Part shown: piece by piece, positions 55,241-64,000 of the stretch
Layout of the letters: each line of letters opens with the position of its first letter
Numbering within the stretch: the stretch's first letter is position 1
Source: Cryptomeria japonica
Lineage: Eukaryota > Streptophyta > Pinopsida > Cupressales > Cupressaceae
Direction of reading: 5' to 3'
Assembly (NCBI RefSeq): GCF_030272615.1
Contig: NC_081407.1
Location: 153,283,048-153,347,047 of the forward strand
Length of the DNA: 64,000 nt
Notes under the pieces: generated by a model
What the model was told of the DNA's origin: nothing
Seen by the model: only the letters and a program-made list of their open reading frames with translations
The model's database searches: none
Translations under genes and position numbers: made by a program

Positions 55241-56275
55241 AATGCTCATGGGTGTGTCTTTTGGAGTTGGTCATGCGTTTTCTTTTTACATTGTAGTGGT
55301 ATGGAGCTTTGATTTGGCAATATGTTGCTCTCAACTTGCATGGTGGTTATGTTCCTTTTCCATGTGGTCATGTGTAGTGAAATGGTGTGCATGTTGGTTG
55401 TGTGCTTTTAGCCTTGTAGTCACATTTGAAAACACCTACTATTTGGACTGCAATATGGAGTGCGTGTGTTGGGTTTGTGGTTTCACCCTTGGTTATATGA
55501 AGGCACTAGATGATTAGCCATTGCTTGCATGAGTTGTGGAGCTGATTATTCTATAACCTAAATGCTCCTTGACAACTTTCTTTTTGCATTTTTCCTATTT
55601 CTAAAAGTTGCAGGTTTGTAGATCTATGTTTATTCCAAATGTTATTTAGATGGCAAATTTTATGTAATTGGAGATGTTGACATCTTGGAATGCCATGTAG
55701 GACTTTTAGTCTTTGGTTCATGTGTCATGACTTGTTGTCTTTGACAAGTTTTCCTTGGTTTAGAGGATGGTTTGGTGTTATGCCATGGTGGTCTCTTGAT
55801 TGAGCATTAGAGTTTTGGCATGACAAGTGCTCTTGGGAGCATGATATGTTCATAGGGAGCATATGATCTTCTATTTAGGAGATGTTAGATCACAATGTCA
55901 TGTTTTCATTATTCTATATCTATGTGTAGTTGGAGCTTTGACATTGATTTGGCAAGTTCTCTTGGTGTTGATTACATTGGTCATGTGCTTGGGATCTTCA
56001 TGAGAGTGTGGTGTTGCATTAGGAGCTTAGCATGGATTGATTGGATATAGGTGCTCACGGATACTTGGAGATATAGTTGAGGCTTGGAGTTCTCTTGTGA
56101 TTAGAGACATGTGTTGAGACTTCTCCAAGAAGTCCGAGGAGCCTACACCTTGGTGGAAACGGTTATCCAACCCTTAGAATGCACCAAGGAATCATTATTC
56201 TTTATACATTATAAAATTTGTTTGGTGTAGTCTAGGGGCTAGACAGCCATTTCCTACCTTGGTTAGGGTCAAGAT
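55241..56275 (+). other. Copia-4 interior after gag, unrecognised
   Basis: No gag or pol motif. The 100-codon ORF at 55215-55517 has a Trp/Cys-rich composition that looks like chance translation. Only the last ~60 bp (a CCATTTCCTACC..GGTTAGGGTC patch before the LTR) look like normal Copia 3' sequence. The rest could be an unrelated insertion or highly diverged element DNA. Confidence 0.45.
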
Positions 56276-56781
56276 TGTTGGACTATGAAAATAATAAAGC
56301 AATAAAGCAATAAAACTATAAAACCATAAAAAAAATCATCTTTTTAAGAAAAAAAACATTTGTATTCTTTAAGAGGGAATTCCTGAATTCTTTGTTCAAA
56401 GGAATAAAACAAGTTTTTTATATGTTTAGTGATGGTTATTATCTCGGAGATATTCTCTACATCTTGGTTGCCTTGAAGGCAAAGTTAAGGTTGTGAATTG
56501 TAGACTACAAGAGCAATTGTTAAGATTTGTTGTAAATTGCAAACTCAAAATTGTAGAAGGGATGGCAACAACTATGGAAGTTGTAAATTTATTTTTTGAA
56601 CAATAAGAATACCAATACCTTACAAGTGGATGTTTCCTTGGTATTTTGTCAAGGTTTTACCACATAAATCAATGTCTTATGTGTTATTTTGTTATTCCAT
56701 TTTATTTTCTTCATTATTTATTTGCAACTAATTTGTGCTATAATATTTAATTTTTTTTATTTATGTTTCTGCTTTCCAACA
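56276..56781 (+). repeat. Copia-4 3' LTR
   Basis: 506 bp, TGTTGGACTATGAAAATAATAAAG ... GCTTTCCAACA, the counterpart of 54312-54879. Confidence 0.82.
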
Positions 56782-59621
56782 ATAAGGACATTTTATTTTA
56801 TATGTTAGAAATGATGATATAAATCTATTTCAATAGGGGAATTGGAGTATATGTGGAGGAGAAGCAAGATGCAAGAAGAGGAGTTAGGGGAATGTGTAGT
56901 AAGGTAAAGGAGCATAAAAGTAAAATTGTAAATTGAAAGATATTTTTACTATAATCATATGTCATAAGGTGAAGGAATCTATAAATTGAATTGTAAATCC
57001 TCTAAGATGATTGAGCCTACAAATTGAACTATAAATGTAAAAATATTTCTAATGTGAGATCATTGGATTGAGTGTATCTCCACAAGAATGTAAGAAGTCC
57101 TAACCCTTAGTAACTAATCTTTAAGAAAAGACGACAACAAATTTGAAATATAAAATTTATATATTATTGTTCATAGTAATTAAAGTAGGTTAGTAAAATT
57201 GTAATTTAGAATGTAAACATCCAACCTCTCACTAATTTTAAAAAAAGGTTAGGGATTTGAAATTTGGAATTTACATATTATAGTTTATAGTAATTATATT
57301 AAGTTGGTGAGATTGTAAAAAAAATGTATTTTACGTTCACTAGAAAAACTAAAATCATAATTCACAATAAATGTGTTTGTCTTTAAAACTAAGATATATT
57401 ACTAATGAGAACAATAAATGTGATTTTACTCTATAAGAAGAATGATCAAAATATTAAAAAAATAGAAAACATAAATTTGAGAACTAATAATTTTTTATTT
57501 TTTATTTGGCAAAAGTGGCAAGCCACTAGTATATTAATATAATAATAGATTACAAAATCTGGTTCAAAGAGCATACTAGAAGGAAAGAACTAATTATTGT
57601 TAGATCTTAAATTAGAATAATCAACCTGATAAGATGTAATTTACCATATAAATGGACCCTCATATAATTCTAGCTGCCTTTATTTAAAAATGCATTCTTT
57701 TAAGATAATAATAGAGGGGTTTTGTGTGTCCCCAACTCAAAAAAACAAAAAACCATATGGTGTTGTGGGGAGATGACAAATAACAAAAATGATCAAACAA
57801 AATATTAAGTTGAGAGAAGTTAAACTAGATCCATGCAAGATTGGTGACAATAATGAAGACAAAAGAAGTAAATTAGAAAATAATAATCAACACTTGAGCA
57901 AAATAAAAAATTTAAACTTAGAATAAATATATTTGCAACGAAGAATTATGAAGAATTATAAAAGATGTCCTAACCATTAATAACCCCTTAAGGCCAACAA
58001 CCAAGGCCTCACTTGTGATCCTTCCTCTTCAATTGAAATTAGTCACCACCACTTACTTTGGGACTTCCTCTCCACCACTAGTCAAGAAACATAACAATTT
58101 GAATTTGACATCATGGATTATGTCAAATAATGAAATCTCTTCTCTACTCTATTCAACATGCCACTGAAAACAATGTGAAACAATGCAAGCAATGATAACC
58201 TTCAAGGTGCCTTAATTTGTCACACAAATATGAAAATAAATGGCAGATCAACATTAAATTGATGTCTTAATTTAACACAAAGATTAAAATTGAATGATAT
58301 ACATGTAGGCAATAGTAACCTTCAAGGTGTCTTAATTTGTTAAAAAAATATGAAAAATAAATGACATAATTATTTATTAAATCAGCATTAAATTGATACC
58401 TTAATTTACCAAACAAAGATTAAAATTGAATGATATAATTGTTTATAGGCTCCTTGTTTCATTAGGTGTACTTAGTAAGATCATTCATTGTTGTTTTCAA
58501 ACCCATGTTGATGTGAAAATGCTTTATAAATATAGTGTCTAAGTCATCAAAGCGTGAGATCAAACTAAGAGGCGGTGAATAAATTAATTGAATAGCATAA
58601 TCCTTTAGGGTTCATGGAAATAATTTAGCGTAATCTTATCATTATATGCATAGTATATACAAGCAACTATGAAATATTTTATATGAACTCTGGTCCTTTT
58701 TTTCATTATTTAGATCAAATGTAAGAGACACAAATGGTTTGATAGGTATTAGGGATGTAATCACTTTTTAAATGCTAATGGCATGTGTTGTGGTAATTTT
58801 CAGATGTTGATTTTCTTCTTAAGTGGAACGTTTCTTGTAATTATCTATGCATGGTAGTGATAGAGATAAGTGTTGTATTATGTGTACGTGAAATAATGGA
58901 GGGGTATAATGAGGTTGTGAGGCAAGGGGTTAGGTCATATTTATTGATGGATGGATCACGTTATGGGGCCTACTAATTTTAGGATAAGATGGAAAAATAC
59001 TTAGATTCAATGTTTGGGGAAGATGAAGAGTAAGATATATGAGTGGATGGCATGACACTGAAATGGTAATGTGAGTAGAAGGATGAAATATAAATGGTTC
59101 ATAGTCTAGTAGTGAGAAAATTACTAGGAGGTATGGTGGAAAGGGTAAAGTTCATTCCAAGGTATGGTGGTATCCCTTAGTACCACCTTTCCTACCTTCA
59201 CATTTCTTATTAAATTTGTACACCAATATGAGAAAGTGCATTATGATACCACCGCAATAAAGTTTAACCACCAAGTTCAGGATGGATTGGTGTGGTTCCC
59301 CTACACTTAAGACACCAAATTTTCAAACCATAAACAAAGAAGGTTACAAGATATTGGTTAGTACTTGTCAAGTTTTTTGCTCACCAAGGGCACCTTTTTG
59401 GGGCCCTGTCAAGTAGAGAAGAGAACTCAGAATGATATGAATGAAGCTATGCAATAAAAACTTCTTGGATTTTTTTAGCTTATTTTTTGGAAAGAAAAAG
59501 AATCATCTTTACATATTGATAAGGAGTTAGAAATACTAGATTCCCTTTATTTATCTTTTTTTATTCTTTATCACATCTGTAGTAAAATCTTGTATTAAAA
59601 TATACTTTGTGTACTTGATTA
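56782..59621. other. AT-rich intergenic region
   Basis: No gene recognised on either strand. It contains an imperfect ~120-bp direct duplication (58189-58443) and several A/T-rich tracts. Confidence 0.55.
58189..58443. repeat. Imperfect ~120-bp tandem duplication
   Basis: Two units starting at ~58189 and ~58309, each with GCAAT(G/A)(A/G)TAACCTTCAAGG, CTTAATTTGT, ATATGAAAA and ATTAAATTGAT, and ending AAAGATTAAAATTGAATGATATA. Confidence 0.8.
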
Positions 59622-60220
59622 GATCAATCGGGTCATGTAGTAACAAGATTCAAATCTTCAGGTCTCTTAGGATGCCTTGGCTGCATGCATCACTACACTT
59701 CCACTTGACACCTATCATCTAATAAATAGCTCATCTCACAATGACCTTATGAGAGCACTCATCTTGAGGTGGGCTTCTTACTTATAGGAATTCGACAATT
59801 ATCCGCTCCACACTTGGCTACCCAGTGTCTACTGAGGGCATGATAACTAGTACACCATAGGTGTGTCCTTCCCAGTCCTCTTGTACTAAGGAAAACTCCT
59901 CTCAATTCTCTAACACGTACATTGGATATGGACTGAACTATCTCACGATGTTTTGAACCCAGCTCACGTACCACTTTAATGGGCGAACAACCCAACCCTT
60001 AGAACATACTACCGCCCCACGTGGCGAAGAGCCGACATTGAGGTGCCAAACCTTCATGTCGATGTGAACTCTTGGGGGAGATCAACCTATTATCCCTAGA
60101 GTAACTTTTATTTGTTGAGCGATGACCCTTCCACTTGGCACCATCAAATCACTAAGGCCGACTTTTGTGCTTGCTCGACGGGTCAGTCTTGTAGTCAAAC
60201 TCCCTTCTGCCTTTTCATTA
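59622..60220 (-). rRNA. Plastid 23S rRNA 3' end plus 4.5S rRNA, nuclear copy (pseudogene)
   Basis: The minus strand matches the 3' part of chloroplast 23S rRNA: AGAAGGGAGTTTGACT, CCCGTCGAGCAAGC, TTACTCTAGGGATAA, GTTTGGCACCTCAATGTCGG, TGGGTTGTTCGCCCATTAA, CGTACGTGAGCTGGG-like, and CAAGATGAGTGCTCTC. Directly after that comes the 4.5S gene (AAGGTCATTGTGAGATGAGC ... GATAGGTGTCAAGTGGAAGTG ... CATCCTAAGAGACCTG), and then the start of the following spacer (CTACATGACCCGATTGATC). Approximate limits: 23S 59750-60220, 4.5S 59648-59749. Many substitutions, including in universally conserved helices, show it is not functional. It is flanked by nuclear repeats, so it is a plastid-to-nucleus transfer. Confidence 0.9.
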
Positions 60221-61304
60221 TCAATAATGCAATAAGGAAGAAGTAATAATTTAGTTCATGAATGCTTGGAATCTATATGACTCAAGGAGACATCAATTTT
60301 GCCAATTTGAGTGCAAACATGAATTGAATTACTCTTCTCGCAAAATACTTTGGAGGGTTAATATCCTCTACTTAGTGATACAAAAACTTATGAGGTTTAC
60401 TATCATAATGTGCTCTCATATACGTCTTTTGGCCCGCCTGACCAACTTCTTGAGACCTAAAGATATTTTCATGCTCAAGGTGTGATTTTTTAGCTAACAA
60501 TGTATAATCAGGTTCATGAATCTACTGCTAAACTTTTAGCGAAGTACAATCATCCAGTTTCCTTAGGCCTTATAAAAAAAATTGATTTGAAAGGGACAAC
60601 ACCGAGTAGAGTGGGTAAAATCTCACTTGGTCAAATAAAGATCAGTGAATTGGCATCGAAGTCATCTTTTGATAAAAAGCAGCGAAGATTGACATTTCTA
60701 CAAAAAACAATGAATTTAATTCAGAGTTTATTAGGCCTATTCTATGAGTTAGGCCTAGCTGAATAAATTCAGCTAAATATTGAAAGTAAACAAGTCTTGT
60801 CTATTCTCTTTTTTTTAAAATATTCATGAAAGAAACCAATAGGGGGAGTTAACTTTGATTCAAAGTGAGAGATTTGTTCTTGTACTAAAAACAATCTATT
60901 TTCTCTCAAAAGGAAATCATCCACTTCAAATTCGTACAAAATTATTTTTACAATTGAGTGAAATTTATTAGTCTTTTAAATGCCATTTAATATTTTTGAC
61001 ATGCCAAATTTTCAATAGTAGCAATAATCCTATATCATCAAGATTCTACTCCATCTTGATATAGTCCAAAAAAGTAAGCCAAGAACCATACCAATTTAAA
61101 TTAGAAAAATTTCTAAGCATTCTAAAAGTTCTAATAATTTCTGCTACTCCGTTAAAACAAGAGGAATTATACTGCAAAACTTTGATGAGATAGAAGTTCC
61201 TCTAAAAATGAATCAACAATAAGGGAATTATGCAAGAAATATAAAAGGAAAATCCAATGAAGATACAAATAAAAATATCATATTCCCGAACATTTAGTAT
61301 ATAT
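60221..61304. other. Unassigned stretch beside the plastid rRNA copy
   Basis: AT-rich. Contains an 88-codon ATG-started ORF (60500-60766, plus) with basic, Lys/Ser-rich sequence (TTPSRVGKISLGQIKI) that I do not recognise, and an 75-codon ORF at 60258-60485. Neither has an evident family. They may belong to the same organelle-derived or repeat insertion or be chance. Confidence 0.4.
60500..60766 (+). CDS. Small unrecognised ORF (88 aa)
   Basis: ATG-started, 88 residues, basic, ending in a short hydrophobic segment (LIQSLLGLFYELGLAE). No motif, no promoter or conserved context visible. It lies ~280 bp from the plastid rRNA copy. It may be an exon remnant, part of a repeat, or random. I would not assign a function. 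Confidence 0.2.
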   Translation: MYNQVHESTAKLLAKYNHPVSLGLIKKIDLKGTTPSRVGKISLGQIKISELASKSSFDKKQRRLTFLQKTMNLIQSLLGLFYELGLAE

Positions 61305-62723
61305 TGTTGGCATTTGCATGAAGATTGCATTAATGAAGCTTAAGTGTTGTCATTGATGTCAATAGTAATTGGTAATGGAGTTGTATTGCAACTGGTTGTG
61401 ATGTAGCTATGTAACCGGTAGTTGAGCAAGTGAAGGAAACTGGTATTACTATTGTAGTAGAGAGATCAACCAGTAACCCTACCTGTTGATATGCCAAACC
61501 CTAACCGATGGAGCTTGGTGAATCGGTTGTGTTGATCTATGATCAAATGGTGATCGGAGATGATTATGCCATGTATGCATGTTGCACATGATGAGTTTCA
61601 AGTGGTTTTTGGTGTGTAGAGATAAATGTTTTATCTTGGGAATGAGAAAGTACATTGCATGAAGTAGAAACCGCGTGATGAGTTACAAGATTCGATGAGT
61701 GGTGATCAAGGAGGGATTGAGGTTGTCTTGAACAATGTGTTGATGATTGCTATGTAATCTAACGGTCATGTTTGAAATGATTAGTTTGTAATCTCTATGA
61801 GATCTTAGGTTTTGTGATGTGTTACCGACCTATTGTTTTGCTTATAAGGTTGATGAGTTGTTTTGTAATAGTGTTGGAAATTTTTGGTTAAGTGTCAGTA
61901 TGATTGATTTCTGAACCAGAAGGCATATCTGCAAAATGTTTGAAGGAAGATAGGATCATGAAAATGATCTAATCAAGTAGAATAGTGCTATTACCAGATC
62001 AACAAAAACCATGTTGTTCTCTAACAATTACAACATTTAAATCCCTTAACCGAGTAAGCTTTAACAGGCTTAGTGCTTTCTAAATCCTCTAACTAGGTGA
62101 TCCATTAGCTTGGATTTCAAATCCTCTATCGAGTTTACTTCTAACAGGGTATTGCCTTCAATAGGGTATTGTAGTCAATACCTTAACCGAGTGGACCTTA
62201 ACCAGATATGTTCCTAACAGGACATTTTTGTAAAGCTTCTAACAAGGCTTGGCTCCTAACAGGGTGAACTACAGAAGAGTTTAGAATACTTGTGGGTATT
62301 CATCCCTGCCATGGTTTTTCCCATTTGGGTTTCCACGTCAAGCATCATTATGTCAAGTGGTGAATGGTTTTTGTGGTTATGTTTTGATATGGTTAATTTG
62401 TTTAACTAGTGAAGCCACTTAGATGTGTTAAGATGATCAGAAGTGATCTAAAAATTGCTATTACTAATGTTAGTAAAGTATTTTGATATTTTGGTTAAAT
62501 GGTTTGAGAGTTTCAGATCTGTTACATTGTTATTTTGTTATGCTAGTCAACCGGTAAACTTGACAGTGCAGTTGCAGTTTATTAATCAGTGTTTGAACCT
62601 GTTAGTTCAGTGATTGATTTATGAGTTGGGTTTTGAGTTTGGTGAAAGTTTAGTATGTTTTCTATCTACTGATTCACCACCCTTCTCAGTAGTTGACCGG
62701 ATCATTATTGATTCATATCATCA
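61305..62723 (+). repeat. Copia-5 5' LTR
   Basis: TGTTGGCATTTGCATG ... ATATCATCA; 1419 bp. Contains CATTGATGTCAATAG near its start, as in the other Copia LTRs, and a possible TATA element CTTATAAGG at 61841-61849. The end is set by the primer site. The partner LTR is outside the window. Confidence 0.8.
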
Positions 62724-62737
62724 ATTGGTATCGGAGC
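62724..62737 (+). promoter_or_regulatory. Copia-5 primer-binding site
   Basis: ATTGGTATCGGAGC directly after the LTR end; initiator tRNA-Met type with one substitution (G for A). Confidence 0.82.
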
Positions 62738-62793
62738 ATTTCAGGTCCTCTAGTATCTAAACCTAACTACTTGAGGTAAAGATCTAGAAGAAC

Positions 62794-64000
62794 ATGATGA
62801 TAAAAGAAGATTCGAAGTTCAATAGGCAAAACTATAGAATCTGGAGTGATAGGATGAAGATCTATATCAAAATCTTAGGAAGTCAATATTGGGAACATGT
62901 TGTTACTAAATATACCTTGCCTAGTGGGATTTTGTCTGATGATCAAAAGGAGAATAATCAAATATTAGAGGCCATTATCAGTTCCTTGTCCGATTCAGAG
63001 TATGTTGATGTCCATGGTTTGGAAACCGCTTATGATGTGTGGAAGAAACTTGAGGATATCTATAGCAGTGATGAGCGTGCAAAGATTGTCAAAGAAGAGA
63101 GTTTGAGAGGTAAATTTGATGACATGCAGATGGCTGAAGGTGAGGCTATTCAACAATATGGTCAGAGGATCAAGGAGATAGTCGATGAGATCAAAAGTGT
63201 TGGTGGTAAAGTGGAGGATACCATAGTGGTTAACAAGGTGTTGAGAACCCTTCTACCAATCTACGTTATTCATGTTGCAACCATTCAAAAACTCAAGTCT
63301 ATTGATAAAACTAAGGTAACTCTTGACTCCATCATTGGTAAACTAATTGCATTTGAATTAAATGGTTATGATGGAAGTGCTCAGAAATCAGAATCTACAT
63401 TTAGAGATCCAATTTCTAATCCACTGGCAAGGAAAAGCAGAGAAGCTAGTCACAGTTATGAGTCTAGATCTAGTAGAGAAGTTGATGAAGAAGACAATCT
63501 GATTGAGCTTGAAGCATTGTTGGCCAAGTGGTTACCCAGAGGTACTGGTAAGTATAGAGGTAAATTACCCTTGAAGTGTTTTGCATGTAACTGGATTGGA
63601 CATATTGCGGCTAACTGTCCAAATGGAGACAACGAGCATAAACGTGAGAAGTATGAGAAGTACAAAGGAAAAGGTAAAAGAGATTGCCTCATTGTAATTG
63701 ATGAAGGAATCATAGATGAGGAATCTGAGGGAGATGCCAATGAGGAAATTGTATTTGTTTCCATTAAAGAGAAGACATCGGATCAGAAGGCATTAGTCTC
63801 TCGTATGGATAGTTATGATGATTGGATTACAGACAATGGTTGTTCACACCACATGACCGATGATAAAAGTAAGTTTCTTACTTTGAAGGAATTTAATGGA
63901 GGTGTTGTGAGATTTGGAAATGACTCACCTTGCATGGTAAAAGGAAAGGGAACCATTTCTCTTGATGGAAAGAGCAGTGTAGATGATGTCTACTGGGTTG
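62794..64000 (+). CDS. Copia-5 Gag-protease polyprotein, partial, open
   Basis: From ATG 62794 the frame stays open to the end of the window (402 codons, no stop). N-terminus NYRIWSDRMKIYIKILG and AYDVWKKLEDIY are Copia Gag (UBN2 type). CCHC zinc knuckle CFACNWIGHIAANC lies at residues 262-275. The protease motif is ITDNGCSHHMTDDKSKF at residues 345-361: Asp347 is present, but the normal Ser/Thr of the D-S/T-G triad is Asn (codon 63835-63837, AAT). After it, FNGGVVRFGNDSPCMVKGKGT is the usual start of the GAG-pre-integrase segment. The RT and integrase parts would lie beyond the window. Unlike the other Gags here, this frame shows no decay. Confidence 0.88.
   Translation, partial: MMIKEDSKFNRQNYRIWSDRMKIYIKILGSQYWEHVVTKYTLPSGILSDDQKENNQILEAIISSLSDSEYVDVHGLETAYDVWKKLEDIYSSDERAKIVKEESLRGKFDDMQMAEGEAIQQYGQRIKEIVDEIKSVGGKVEDTIVVNKVLRTLLPIYVIHVATIQKLKSIDKTKVTLDSIIGKLIAFELNGYDGSAQKSESTFRDPISNPLARKSREASHSYESRSSREVDEEDNLIELEALLAKWLPRGTGKYRGKLPLKCFACNWIGHIAANCPNGDNEHKREKYEKYKGKGKRDCLIVIDEGIIDEESEGDANEEIVFVSIKEKTSDQKALVSRMDSYDDWITDNGCSHHMTDDKSKFLTLKEFNGGVVRFGNDSPCMVKGKGTISLDGKSSVDDVYWV

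Larger units (their letters stand above)
54312..56781 (+). mobile_element. Copia-4, internally deleted Ty1/Copia element
   Basis: LTRs 54312-54879 and 56276-56781 in direct orientation, starting T(A/G)TTGGA and ending TTTCCAACA. Flanks ATAGG and ATAAG may be a decayed target duplication. The 1.4-kb interior has a gag fragment on the plus strand but no pol. It lies ~240 bp upstream of the UNC93-like gene's TATA box, transcribed divergently. Confidence 0.8.
61305..64000 (+). mobile_element. Copia-5, Ty1/Copia element, 5' part (runs off the window)
   Basis: 5' LTR 61305-62723, initiator tRNA-Met type primer site, and a gag-protease frame open from 62794 to the last base. It is the only retroelement here without a stop in the sequence visible. 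Confidence 0.9.

Noticed and set aside
55215-55517. 100-codon Trp/Cys-rich ORF that looks like a membrane protein
   Set aside because: Its first residues belong to the decayed Copia-4 gag fragment, and the rest is T/G-rich DNA read in a favourable frame. No start context or homology pattern.
59759-59995. 78-codon minus-strand ORF
   Set aside because: It is the translation of the plastid 23S rRNA copy, not a protein gene.
63456-63764. 102-codon minus-strand ORF
   Set aside because: Antisense shadow of the open Copia-5 gag frame.

Overview
The window is nuclear DNA of a seed plant. It is dominated by decayed, nested retrotransposons, with one recognisable host gene and one nuclear copy of plastid rRNA. 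Evidence: Ty1/Copia and Ty3/Gypsy elements with tRNA-iMet-type primer sites, a plant L1-type LINE (DUF4283-like ORF1, endonuclease/RT/RNase H ORF2), an UNC93-like membrane protein of the plant type, and a plastid 23S/4.5S rRNA fragment. The gene-poor, AT-rich, deeply nested layout suggests a large genome, possibly a gymnosperm. That last point is inference only.

Layout. (1) 1-4557: Copia-1, minus strand, with a 1.06-kb 5' LTR, internally deleted pol and many stops. (2) 4674-12802: a LINE on the minus strand flanked by a 16-bp target duplication. Beyond its RNase H domain it carries an extra, decayed ~250-codon reading frame of unknown function. It sits inside the untranslated part of another LTR element whose LTR is 13839-14969. 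(3) 14970-46246: Copia-2, minus strand, a host element split into four pieces by later insertions: Gypsy-1 (18040-25992, TSD ATCAT), Gypsy-2 (26141-37192, itself split by Gypsy-3, 28838-34392, TSD CTCAT) and Copia-3 (37877-44829, TSD TTCCA, opposite orientation). (4) 46247-51061: LTRs and LTR remnants of further elements. (5) 52535-53926: an apparently intact, single-exon UNC93-like MFS gene on the minus strand with a TATA box and a polyadenylation signal. (6) 54312-56781: Copia-4, a deleted element with two LTRs and a gag fragment. (7) 59622-60220: plastid 23S-4.5S rRNA. (8) 61305-64000: Copia-5, plus strand, with a complete 5' LTR and a gag-protease frame open to the end of the window.

The most unusual item is Copia-3. 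It has a complete element structure (844-bp LTRs, primer site, polypurine tract, TSD) but its 5.3-kb interior holds no protease, integrase, RT or RNase H. Instead it holds three decayed reading frames: a coiled-coil protein with four zinc knuckles, a ~640-codon protein I do not recognise, and a helical, acidic frame. It looks like a large non-autonomous retrotransposon derivative with its own protein set. The LINE with the extra downstream frame is the second candidate for novelty.

Most pol genes here are dead. Besides stops and frameshifts, several carry substitutions of catalytic residues. The only frames that look functional are the UNC93-like gene and the Copia-5 gag, which has a variant protease motif.
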